A stretch of DNA of 64,000 nucleotides from Mesorhizobium sp. Lineage in GTDB: Bacteria > Pseudomonadota > Alphaproteobacteria > Rhizobiales > Rhizobiaceae. The DNA is taken from assembly GCF_017306585.1 (NCBI RefSeq), contig NZ_JAFKIC010000112.1:1-64000 (forward strand), read 5' to 3'. The notes beneath the pieces were generated by a model, which had not been told where the DNA came from, made no database searches, and worked only from the letters and a program-made list of their open reading frames with translations. Shown piece by piece: positions 17,590 through 26,909 of this stretch. A program made the position numbers and the translations under genes. Position 1 is the first letter of the stretch; each line of letters begins with the position of its first letter.

Positions 17590-18354
17590 ATGCTGGCGAT
17601 GACGAGGAAAGAGGCCGAGGACTACGCCCGGGACGGCTATATTATCCGCCGGGGGCTGCTCGACGTGGCGGAGGTCGAGAATTTCCGCGACCATGCCCGC
17701 GCCCAGCTCGAGGCGGAAAACAAGTCCGGCGCCGTGATGGCCAAGGGCGACAAGGAGGGCAAGACCACCCTTCTCAAGATGTGGACCAAGGCCGAGGACG
17801 ACAAATACGGCCTGCTCGCTCGCGACGAGCGCATGGTCGACCTGGCGCAGGACGCCGTCGGCAAGCCGATCTATCTCTACAGCCACAAGATGACGATGAA
17901 GCAGCCCAATGAGGGCGGCGCCTGGGAATGGCACCAGGATTTCGGCTACTGGTACAATTACGGCTGCCTGGCGCCGGAAATGATGAGCATCTATGTCGCG
18001 CTCGACAAGGCGACGCGCGAGAATGGCTGCCTGCAGGTGCTGAAGGGCACGCACAAGCTCGGCCGTCTCAACCACATCCGGGAGAACGACCAGACCAACG
18101 TCGAGCAGGAGCACCTCGAAGCCGCGCTCAAGCGCTACGAGCACATCTATGTCGAGATGGAAGCCGGCGACGCGCTGATCTTCGACGGCAACCTCCTGCA
18201 TCGTTCCGACGCCAACCGTTCCGACACCTATCGCTGGGGCTATATCTGCTCCTACAACGCGGTCGAAAACGCGCCGTTCAAGAAGGTTCGCGAATACGGA
18301 AATTTCGACGAGCTGCGCAAGGTGCCGGCCGGCTCGTTCCGCAAGGCGTCCTGA
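17590..18354 (+). CDS. Phytanoyl-CoA dioxygenase (PhyH) family protein
   Basis: A 254-residue Fe(II)/2-oxoglutarate-dependent oxygenase-like protein. The metal ligands are HQD in WEWHQDFGYWYN and the distal His in DGNLLHRSDANRSD; RWGY and SYN follow as in 2-oxoglutarate-binding family members. ATG 17590 is chosen because AGGGAGG lies 8-14 bases upstream; an open frame back to 17473 lacks support. It is divergent from the AraC regulator and 212 bp upstream of the ribose-type permease, so it is probably in the same regulon. Substrate unknown; bacterial PhyH proteins hydroxylate diverse small molecules. Confidence 0.82.
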   Translation: MLAMTRKEAEDYARDGYIIRRGLLDVAEVENFRDHARAQLEAENKSGAVMAKGDKEGKTTLLKMWTKAEDDKYGLLARDERMVDLAQDAVGKPIYLYSHKMTMKQPNEGGAWEWHQDFGYWYNYGCLAPEMMSIYVALDKATRENGCLQVLKGTHKLGRLNHIRENDQTNVEQEHLEAALKRYEHIYVEMEAGDALIFDGNLLHRSDANRSDTYRWGYICSYNAVENAPFKKVREYGNFDELRKVPAGSFRKAS

Positions 18355-18566
18355 CGCCAAGACCGGCACGGGCGACGACGCCCATGCCCCGGCCACGGAC
18401 TTCGGGAAAGATCGTGGCCACACAGGGAGATAGACACCGATCCTGAATCAGTTCGGGAACGGTTTTGTGAGACATCGGCCCGCGCCTGAGCTCGGCCAGG
18501 CCGATGGAACGGAGGAAGTGACCGCGCCGGTGAGGACCGGCCGGTCACGCTGAGGGAGGATACTGT

Positions 18567-19589
18567 ATGGCCCAGGCGGTCAGGACCGGCGCGCGCGCGC
18601 CAGCCACGGACCGATTCACGCTGGCACGGCTGTTGCGGGCGCGGGAAGCAGGCGTGTTCATCGCCCTTCTCGTCATGTGCCTGTTCCTGTCCTTCGCCAC
18701 CGATGGATTCCTGACATCGCTGAACCTGCTCAATGTCGGACGCCAGGTCTCCCTGCTCGGGATCATGGCTGTCGGCATGACGTTCGTGTTGATCGCCGGC
18801 GAAGTCGACCTGTCGGTCGGCTCGACCTACGCATTCTCGGGCCTCGCCACCGGCATGCTGATCATCGCCGGCTGGGCGCTGCTGCCGGCCATCGGCGTCG
18901 GCCTGCTCACCGGCGTCGCCATCGGCCTGGTCAACGGCGTGCTCTCCACCTATGGCCGCCTGCCTTCGCTCATCGCCACGCTCGGCATGCTGTCCATCGT
19001 GCGCGGCGCCGCACTCATCCTCACCAACGGCCAGCCCGTCACCGTCAATGCCCGCAACGGCGCCCTGCCCGACGTGCTGCAGAGCTTCGGCTTCATGGGC
19101 CAGGGCTATCTGTTCAGCATCATTCCGATGCAGCTCGTCTTCTTCGTCATCGTCGCCATCCTTGCCTGGCTGGTGCTGTCCTTCTCCAATTTCGGCTTCC
19201 GCGTCTATGCCGTCGGCGGCAGCGCCAAGGCCGCGCGCGTTTCCGGCATTTCCGTCAACCGGGTCAAGATCGCGGCTTTCGTGCTGATGGGCGTGCTCGC
19301 CGCTTTCGCAGGCATTTTGGGCCTCGCCTTCCTGCCATCCAGCCACGCCGGCCGCACCGGGCTCGGGCTGGAACTCGACGTCATCGCCGCCACCATCGTC
19401 GGCGGCGCCTCGCTGTCAGGCGGCGAAGGCACCATCCTCGGCACCATCCTTGGCGTGCTCATCATCGGCGTCATGCGCAACGGCCTGGTGCTGATGGGCG
19501 TCTCGCCCTTCGTGCAGGAACTGATGATCGGCCTCGTCATCATCGTCGCCGTCGGCATCGACAAATGGAGCACGCGCCGCACCGCCTGA
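18567..19589 (+). CDS. Ribose-type (CUT2) ABC transporter permease
   Basis: A 340-residue polytopic membrane permease of the RbsC family with about ten hydrophobic segments. Family segments include GMTFVLIAGEVDLSVGS, NGVLSTYGRLPSLIATLGM, AARVSGISVNRVKIAAF and GLGLELDVIAATIVGGASLSGGEGT. ATG 18567 follows GAGGGAGG (from 18551). It is the first transporter gene of the operon, here upstream of the binding protein and ATPase, an order opposite to the classical rbsDACB arrangement. The downstream ribokinase and RbsD genes point to a pentose or pentose-containing ligand. Confidence 0.9.
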   Translation: MAQAVRTGARAPATDRFTLARLLRAREAGVFIALLVMCLFLSFATDGFLTSLNLLNVGRQVSLLGIMAVGMTFVLIAGEVDLSVGSTYAFSGLATGMLIIAGWALLPAIGVGLLTGVAIGLVNGVLSTYGRLPSLIATLGMLSIVRGAALILTNGQPVTVNARNGALPDVLQSFGFMGQGYLFSIIPMQLVFFVIVAILAWLVLSFSNFGFRVYAVGGSAKAARVSGISVNRVKIAAFVLMGVLAAFAGILGLAFLPSSHAGRTGLGLELDVIAATIVGGASLSGGEGTILGTILGVLIIGVMRNGLVLMGVSPFVQELMIGLVIIVAVGIDKWSTRRTA

Positions 19590-19646
19590 ACAAATAAACA
19601 ACCAGCCTGATTCCAGACAACCAGAACCAAAAAGGGAGGACTATCC

Positions 19647-20618
19647 ATGAACATCAGACACGTCATTCTCGCGGCCGCGATCGGCCTGCTTCCGCTTTCC
19701 GCGCACGCCGAATCCAAGCTAGCCGATTTCCAGCTCGCGCCGCGCATCAAGGCCAAGATCGATGCCGGCCAGCCGCTCGACTTCTACGTCTCCTATCATG
19801 ACGTCTCGAACGAATTCGCGCCGTTCATGAAGGCCGGCGTCGAGCGCGCCGCCAAGGAAGACAAGGTCGGCGCCCAGTTCATCGGCCCGGTCGGCGCCGA
19901 TGCCGACGGCCAGATCTCGGAGATCGAGACGCTGATGGGCAAGATGGACGGCCTCGCCATCTCCTCGGTCTCGACCGACGCGCTGGCGCCCGTCATCGAC
20001 CGCGTGATCGCCGCCGGCATCCCGGTCGTCACCTTCAACACCGACAATCCCGAAAGCAAGCGCCTCGCCTTCGCCGGCCAGGATCTCGTGCAGTCGGGCC
20101 GCGAGGCCGGCAAGCTGATGTCGAAGGTCCTGGGCGGCAAGGGCAAGGTGATGATCACCACCATCGACGCCGCCGCGCAGTGGTCGCTCGACCGCGAAAA
20201 GGGCGCGCGCGAGGCGCTGAAGGCCGAGCCCGGCATCGAGGTGGTCAACACGCTCAACACCGGCACCGACCCGCAAAAAATCTATTCGGCGATCGAGAAC
20301 GCCATGCTGGCCAACCCCTCGATCACGGGCGTGCTGTCGCTCGAATGCTGCTCGACGCCCGCCGCCGGCACCTGGGTGGAGCGCAACAAGGCATCAGACA
20401 AGGTCAAGGTCGTCGGCTTCGACCTGCTCGACCAGACGGTCCAGCTCGTGCAGGACGGCAATGTCGACGCCACCATCGACCAGGCGCCGGAAAAGCAGGG
20501 CTTTGCCGCCGTCGACCTGCTGGTGAAGTTCCTGAAGGGCGAGCCGATCGACAATGTCGACACCGGCGTCGGCATCTACACCAAGGAAAACATCGCCGAA
20601 GTCGCCAAGAAGAAGTAA
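19647..20618 (+). CDS. Ribose-type ABC transporter periplasmic binding protein
   Basis: A 323-residue RbsB/LacI-like binding protein with a Sec signal peptide (MNIRHVILAAAIGLLPLSAHA, cleavage after AHA). Recognisable segments are DGLAISSVSTDALAPVIDRVIAAGIPVVTFNTD (ligand-facing hinge strand), SREAGKLMS-like helix near GREAGKLMSKVLGG, and VDATIDQAPEKQGFAAVDLLVKFL near the C-terminus. Ribosome site GGGAGGA stands upstream of ATG 19647. The pair of cysteines in LECCSTP is uncommon for the family. Substrate inferred only from its operon with ribokinase and RbsD homologues. Confidence 0.9.
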   Translation: MNIRHVILAAAIGLLPLSAHAESKLADFQLAPRIKAKIDAGQPLDFYVSYHDVSNEFAPFMKAGVERAAKEDKVGAQFIGPVGADADGQISEIETLMGKMDGLAISSVSTDALAPVIDRVIAAGIPVVTFNTDNPESKRLAFAGQDLVQSGREAGKLMSKVLGGKGKVMITTIDAAAQWSLDREKGAREALKAEPGIEVVNTLNTGTDPQKIYSAIENAMLANPSITGVLSLECCSTPAAGTWVERNKASDKVKVVGFDLLDQTVQLVQDGNVDATIDQAPEKQGFAAVDLLVKFLKGEPIDNVDTGVGIYTKENIAEVAKKK

Positions 20619-20633
20619 TCGACCACGAGGCAC

Positions 20634-20662
20634 GGCCGCCGGTCCGCATGGGCCCGGCGGCC
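20634..20662 (+). terminator. Stem-loop between binding-protein and ATPase genes
   Basis: A perfect GC stem GGCCGCCGG/CCGGCGGCC (20634-20642 and 20654-20662) with an 11-nt loop lies 16 bp after the binding-protein stop codon and 38 bp before the ATPase start. There is no U-tract. As in other transport operons it probably stabilises the upstream message or attenuates transcription so that binding protein exceeds ATPase (inference). Confidence 0.6.
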
Positions 20663-20700
20663 GCTTGCACGAAAGCAGCCAGCCCCACGCCAGCAGGTTC

Positions 20701-22218
<1,518 letters not shown>

Positions 22219-22230
22219 ACGAGGCGAGTG

Positions 22231-23189
22231 ATGAGTAAATCCGAGACCGCACCCAGAATAACCATCGTCGGCAGCTTCGCCGTCGGCCTGACCATCCGCG
22301 CGCCCAAACTGCCCTCTTCGGCGAGACGATGCTGGGCACCGATTTCGACATGGGCGCCGGCGGCAAGGGCTCGAACCAGGCCGTCGCCACCTCGCGTCTG
22401 GGCGCCCGCTCCTCGCTGGTCGCCCTCATCGGCAACGACAAGCTGGCCGGCATCGCCACCGACCTCTACGCTGCCGAAGGCGTCGATGCGAGCCTCGTCT
22501 CGACGCGCACCGAACGCGCCACCGGCGTCGGCTTCATCATCCTCAACGACAAGGGCGAGAATTTCATCGTCCTCGACATGGGCGCCAACGAGCTGATGGA
22601 CGCGGCGGTGGTCGACACGGCCGAACAACGCATCGCCGGCAGCGACGTGGTGATGACCGTGCTCGAAGTGCCGATCCCGGCCGCCGCCCGGGCCATGGAA
22701 CTCGGCCGCCGGCACGGCGCCCGCACCATCCTCAACCCCGCGCCGGCGCGCCAGCTGCCCGACGCCATCTTCAGCAATGTCGATTACCTCACGCCCAATG
22801 AGAGCGAGCTGCGCATCCTGCTCGGCCTGCCCGCCGACGATCCGCGCTCCTCGCGCGAACTGGCGGGCGAACTGCGCCGCCGGGGCGTGCGCAATGTGGT
22901 GGTGACGCTCGGCCGCAGCGGCGCGCTGATCCTCACCGACGAACTCGACATCATGGTGCCGGCCGTGCCGGTGGAGGTGGTGGACACGACCGGCGCCGGC
23001 GACGCCTTCAATTCCGGCTTCGCCGTGGCGCTGGCCGAAGGCCGCGACATTGTCGATGCCGTGCGCTTCGGCGTCGTCTGCGGCGCCATCGCCTGCACCA
23101 GGCTCGGCGTCATTCCCGGCCTGCCCGAACGGGCACAGGCCGACGCGCTGTTCGCGAAAGCCCTCGAGACAACTTGGTCCCAGACATAA
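22231..23189 (+). pseudogene. rbsK: Ribokinase-like PfkB kinase with a one-base frameshift
   Basis: Two overlapping frames together make one PfkB-family kinase. The first frame begins MSKSETAPRITIVGSFAVGL at 22231 and runs to KLP (22314). The kinase then continues one frame away with FGETMLGTDFDMGAGGKGSN. One base appears missing near 22312-22315 (CTGCC-CTCTTCGGC). The C-terminal part is intact, with substrate-loop NPAPARQLPD and the catalytic anion-hole motif DTTGAGDAFNSG. A start at the in-frame ATG 22329 would lack the first beta strands. It is either a recent pseudogene or a sequencing error. Ribokinase phosphorylates ribose to ribose-5-phosphate, matching rbsD downstream. Confidence 0.82.
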
Positions 23190-23225
23190 CAACTTGGTCG
23201 CAGACATAGCAGGGAAGGAAGAAAG

Positions 23226-23687
23226 ATGAACCGTAACCGGCTGCTCAATGCAGAACTGTCGCACGCCATCGCTTCGATGGGCCATGGCGACCTGATGATC
23301 GTCTGCGACGCGGGCTTTCCGATCCCGTCCAGCGCCTGGCGCATCGACCTCGCCATCTCGCCCGACGTGCCGGACCTTGAAACGGTGCTGGCACCGATCG
23401 CGGAGAACCTGATCGCCGAGCGCGTCGGCTATGCCGACACGCTGCCCGTGCACAATGCGCCGCTGCTGGAGAAACTGAAGCGGCTCTTCCCCGACGCCGA
23501 TTTCGAGACCGTCACGCATGAGGCGATCCTCGGCGAGATGGCGAAGAAGGCCAAGGTCATCGTGCGCACCGGCGCCTTCGACCCCTGGGGCAACATCCTG
23601 CTCTATTCCGGCGTCGACGTGCCGGCATGGTTCTCCAAGCCCGGCGTCGTCGCGCCCGATTACTACGCCAAGAAGTTGAAGGGCTGA
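23226..23687 (+). CDS. rbsD: D-ribose pyranase / RbsD-FucU family mutarotase
   Basis: A 153-residue cytosolic sugar mutarotase of the RbsD/FucU family that interconverts pyranose forms for kinase use. Family features are LLNAELSHAIASMGHGD at the start with the conserved catalytic His in GHGD, CDAGFPIP, and the C-terminal RTGAFDPWGNILLYSGV. ATG 23226 follows AGGAAG. A directly repeated AACTTGGTC-CAGACATA phrase occurs in the short gap before it (23173-23210). It is two bases from the PanB-like gene, so the pair is translated together. Confidence 0.9.
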   Translation: MNRNRLLNAELSHAIASMGHGDLMIVCDAGFPIPSSAWRIDLAISPDVPDLETVLAPIAENLIAERVGYADTLPVHNAPLLEKLKRLFPDADFETVTHEAILGEMAKKAKVIVRTGAFDPWGNILLYSGVDVPAWFSKPGVVAPDYYAKKLKG

Positions 23688-23688
23688 G

Positions 23689-24528
23689 ATGCCGCGCATC
23701 TTCGACTTCGGCGGCCGCGAGGTCGAGCGCACGGTAACGGTCGCCGGCCTGCGCGCGCTGAAAGGCAGCGGCCGGCACATGGCGCAGGTGACGGCCGAGA
23801 CCGCGGACGAGGCAGCGGCGGCTGAAGCCGCCGGCATCGAGATGGTGGTCTGCCGCGCCGCCAACGTGGCTGCTGTGCGCCAGGGCTCACGCCGCGTCTT
23901 CGTCACCGCCGCGCTCGGCTTCGCCGACGCGGTGACGCCGGACGAGGTGCTGCGCACCGCCTTTTCAGCCATCACCACGGGCGCCGACGCCGTCATCACC
24001 GGGCGCGGCCATGACACGGTGCGCATGCTCGCCAACGAGCAGATCCCGGTGATGGGTCACCTCGGCTTCGTGCCGCGCAAATCCACCTGGGTCGGCGGCA
24101 TCCGCGCCGTGGGCAAGACCGCCGACGAAGCGCTGGAGCTGTTCGACCGGTTTCGGCGGCTGGAGGATGCCGGCGCCTTCGCCGTCGAATGCGAGATCAT
24201 CGCCGCCGAGGTGATGGAAGAAATCAACCGCCGCACCGGACTGGTCACCGTCTCGCTCGGCTCCGGCCCGGCGGCGGACGTGATGTTCCTGTTCACCTCG
24301 GACATTTCGGGCGAAAGCGCGCGCCTGCCCCGCCACGCCCGCGCCTGGGGCGACCTCGCCAAACTCCACAAGGCAGTCCGCGACGCGCGTGTCGAGGCGC
24401 TGACGGGATTCCGCCAGGCGGTGGCTGGTGGGAGCTTTCCGACGGAGGCCGAGATGGCCGGCATCGCGCAAGCCGAACTAGAGGATTTTCGCGCGCGGCT
24501 TGCGGCGGATCTCATACGCAAATCCTAG
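23689..24528 (+). CDS. PanB-like protein (ketopantoate hydroxymethyltransferase family)
   Basis: A 279-residue TIM-barrel protein related to 3-methyl-2-oxobutanoate hydroxymethyltransferase. PanB-like segments are VMGHLGFVPRKSTWVGG (loop after the substrate strand) and LEDAGAFAVECEIIAAEVMEEI (metal and catalytic region, with the conserved Glu). It diverges from true PanB in the N-terminal half. Being the last gene of a ribose-type operon, two bases after rbsD, it is unlikely to be the pantothenate housekeeping enzyme; an aldol-type role in catabolism of the imported compound is inferred. Confident as a family member, not for substrate. Confidence 0.72.
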   Translation: MPRIFDFGGREVERTVTVAGLRALKGSGRHMAQVTAETADEAAAAEAAGIEMVVCRAANVAAVRQGSRRVFVTAALGFADAVTPDEVLRTAFSAITTGADAVITGRGHDTVRMLANEQIPVMGHLGFVPRKSTWVGGIRAVGKTADEALELFDRFRRLEDAGAFAVECEIIAAEVMEEINRRTGLVTVSLGSGPAADVMFLFTSDISGESARLPRHARAWGDLAKLHKAVRDARVEALTGFRQAVAGGSFPTEAEMAGIAQAELEDFRARLAADLIRKS

Positions 24529-24657
24529 AGATTGGCCGCAACCGGGAAACGGTGCCCGACAGCAAGCGCCTCATTCCTTCGCCCCCCTCTGTCCTGCCGA
24601 CGCCTGACGATTGGCCCCATCCGCACAGCTCTCCTGCGGAGCCCGCCTGCGCTCCAT

Positions 24658-25566
24658 CTAGGACATCAGCGGCATCGGCACCTTCAGCCCTTCGATCAGC
24701 GCGTCGCGAAACAGCGCGATGGGGCGGCTCAGGCGTCCGGCGGGTGGGCGGTGCAGCAGCCATGAGCGCACTTGCGGCTTGAAGTCCGGGCAGTCGATGA
24801 TCTCGACCGCATCCCGCCAGCGGCTGTCGGCGAAGGCGCCCGGCGTGACGATGCCGATGCCATGGCCGCGCGCCACCAGCGACATTCTGAGATCGACGCT
24901 GAGCGCCTCCACACCGACCTGGAACGGCAGCCTGGCCGCCTCCAGACTCTGCCTGATATAGGCGCGAAAACCGCAACCGTTTTCGTTCATCACCCAGGCG
25001 AAGCGGGACAGGTCGGCAAGGCTCGCCGGTTTCGGCACGCCAAGGCCTGGGGACGCCACCAGCAGCACCGGCTGCAGACCGAGATCGTCGCCAGCAAGCT
25101 CATCCGGCGGCGCGAGGCCTTCGGCGAGGCACACAGCCACCGCGTCGAGCTCGCTGCGCGCCACCTGTTCCACCAGCCTCGGCGACCAGCCCGAGGTGAC
25201 GCGCAACGTCAGTTGCGGAAACGTTTCGCGCAGGCTGTCGAAAGGCAGTGCAAGTGCTGCATCCGAGAGGTAGGGCATGACGCCGAGTCGGAACTCGCCC
25301 CTGACCTCCCCTCGCGGCGAGACGCCGGCCTTCAGATCCTCCAGCGAGCGCAGCACGCGCCGGCCATGCTCATAGGCCTCACGCCCCGAAGCCGTCGGCT
25401 TCAGCGGCTTGGACTGGCGGTCCAGAAGCGCCGTCGCCAGCCCGTCCTCGAGATTCTGGATGCGGCGCGTGACACCTGGCTGGGTCAGGTTGAGCCTTGC
25501 CGAGGCGCCGACGATCGAGCCGGTCTCGACCACGGCGATGAAGGCTTCGAGATCATGGATTTTCAT
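24658..25566 (-). CDS. LysR-family transcriptional regulator
   Basis: A 302-residue LysR regulator: N-terminal winged helix-turn-helix (MKIHDLEAFIAVVETGSIVG, then LNLTQPGVTRRIQNLEDGL), a linker helix, and a C-terminal substrate-binding domain from about 90 (GEFRLGVMPYLSDAALALPF). It is divergent from the MFS gene with only 97 bp between start codons, the classic LysR arrangement in which one site controls both genes. The 3' gap to the PanB-like gene is 129 bp and contains nothing notable. Confidence 0.92.
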   Translation of the reverse strand: MKIHDLEAFIAVVETGSIVGASARLNLTQPGVTRRIQNLEDGLATALLDRQSKPLKPTASGREAYEHGRRVLRSLEDLKAGVSPRGEVRGEFRLGVMPYLSDAALALPFDSLRETFPQLTLRVTSGWSPRLVEQVARSELDAVAVCLAEGLAPPDELAGDDLGLQPVLLVASPGLGVPKPASLADLSRFAWVMNENGCGFRAYIRQSLEAARLPFQVGVEALSVDLRMSLVARGHGIGIVTPGAFADSRWRDAVEIIDCPDFKPQVRSWLLHRPPAGRLSRPIALFRDALIEGLKVPMPLMS

Positions 25567-25663
25567 GCGTATCTCGCATAATCATTATTGAATAGATTTA
25601 ATTGTAGCATGATAAAACTTCGGCATAAAGTCCTCACACGATATGCAATTTATCGAGGACCTC
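25567..25663. promoter_or_regulatory. Divergent LysR/MFS promoter region
   Basis: The gap is strongly AT-rich relative to both genes (ATAATCATTATTGAATAGAT near 25578-25598), as expected for a shared promoter and LysR operator. Overlapping T-N11-A matches are possible but not unique, so no single operator is claimed. Confidence 0.5.
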
Positions 25664-26902
25664 ATGCTCGACACCACGGACCGCCGGGCGGCCGAGACCG
25701 CGAAGACGGAGACCCTGCCGGCGGCCACCATCACCGGCCCGCAGGCGCTGCTGTTTGCCGCCTCGGTCGGCGTCATCGTCACCAACCTGTTCGCGCCGCA
25801 GACACTGGTCGGCCTGATCGGACCATCGCTCGGCGCCGGTGCGGCAAGCGTCGGCCTTGTCGCCATGGCAACCCTGCTCGGCTATGCCGCCGGCCTGTTC
25901 TTCCTGGTGCCGATGGCCGACCTTGCCGAAAACCGCGCCTTGATCCTGCGCATGCTGCTGACAGCGGCCCTCGCCGCCGCCGTCGCCGCCTTCGCACCCA
26001 CCATCGCCGCGCTGCTGATCGTGCTCTTCATCCTTGGCGCCGCCTGTTCCGCGATCCAGATCCTGGTGCCGATCGCGGCCTCCATGGCGCCCCCCGGCGA
26101 GGCCGGCCGCGTCATTGGCGATGTGATGAGCGGACTGATGGTCGGTATCCTGCTGGCGCGGCCGCTGGCCAGCTTCATCGCCGATGCCTGGGGCTGGCGG
26201 GCCTTCTACGGCCTCAGCGCGGCGGCGCTTGTCCTGCTCGTCTGCGTGCTGGCCGCCACGATGCCGCGCCGGCGCCCGCCGGTGCAATCGTCCTATGGCG
26301 CGCTGATCGCCTCGCTGTTCGACCTGCTTCGCCGCGAGCCGGTGCTGCGCGGCCGCGCATTGACCGCCGCCCTGGTGATGGCGGCCTTCAGTCTGTTCTG
26401 GACCGCGGTGGCGCTGCGCCTGGCGCAGCCGCCCTTCGGCCTTGGCCAGCGCGGCATCGCGCTGTTCGCGCTGGTCGGCGCCGGCGGCGCTGTCGTCACG
26501 CCGCTTTTTGGCCGTGCCGGCGACCATGGCTGGACCCGGCCGGCGACGATCTTCTGTCATCTGGTGCTGATGGCGGCGCTGGCCCTCGCCGCCTGGGCCG
26601 GCTCCTTTCAGTCCGGAGCGTCATGGCAACCGCTCGTGCTGATGGGCGCTGGCGCCGTGCTGCTCGACATCGGCGTCACCGGCGACCAGACGCTCGGCCG
26701 CCGCGCCATCAACCTGCTGCGGCCTGAAGCACGCGGCCGCCTCAATGGCCTGTTCGTCGGCATCTTCTTCATCGGCGGCGCCATCGGCTCGCTGCTGGCC
26801 GGCATCGCCTGGGCCTGGGGCGGCTGGCCTGACGTCTGCGCCATCGGTGCCGGCTTCGGCCTCGCCGCACTCCTCGTCGACTGGATCGGCGGGCCGGAAT
26901 AA
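25664..26902 (+). CDS. Major facilitator superfamily transporter
   Basis: A 412-residue permease with 12 hydrophobic segments. ATG 25664 (MLDTTDRRAAETAK) is preferred over 25643 because GAGGA lies just upstream. The first half contains FLVPMADLAENRALILRMLL, the place of the MFS loop 2-3 signature in a non-canonical form; the second half contains GDQTLGRRAINLL. Resembles drug/metabolite exporters rather than sugar importers. Probably regulated by the divergent LysR protein; substrate unknown. Confidence 0.85.
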   Translation: MLDTTDRRAAETAKTETLPAATITGPQALLFAASVGVIVTNLFAPQTLVGLIGPSLGAGAASVGLVAMATLLGYAAGLFFLVPMADLAENRALILRMLLTAALAAAVAAFAPTIAALLIVLFILGAACSAIQILVPIAASMAPPGEAGRVIGDVMSGLMVGILLARPLASFIADAWGWRAFYGLSAAALVLLVCVLAATMPRRRPPVQSSYGALIASLFDLLRREPVLRGRALTAALVMAAFSLFWTAVALRLAQPPFGLGQRGIALFALVGAGGAVVTPLFGRAGDHGWTRPATIFCHLVLMAALALAAWAGSFQSGASWQPLVLMGAGAVLLDIGVTGDQTLGRRAINLLRPEARGRLNGLFVGIFFIGGAIGSLLAGIAWAWGGWPDVCAIGAGFGLAALLVDWIGGPE

Positions 26903-26909
26903 CGCCACC

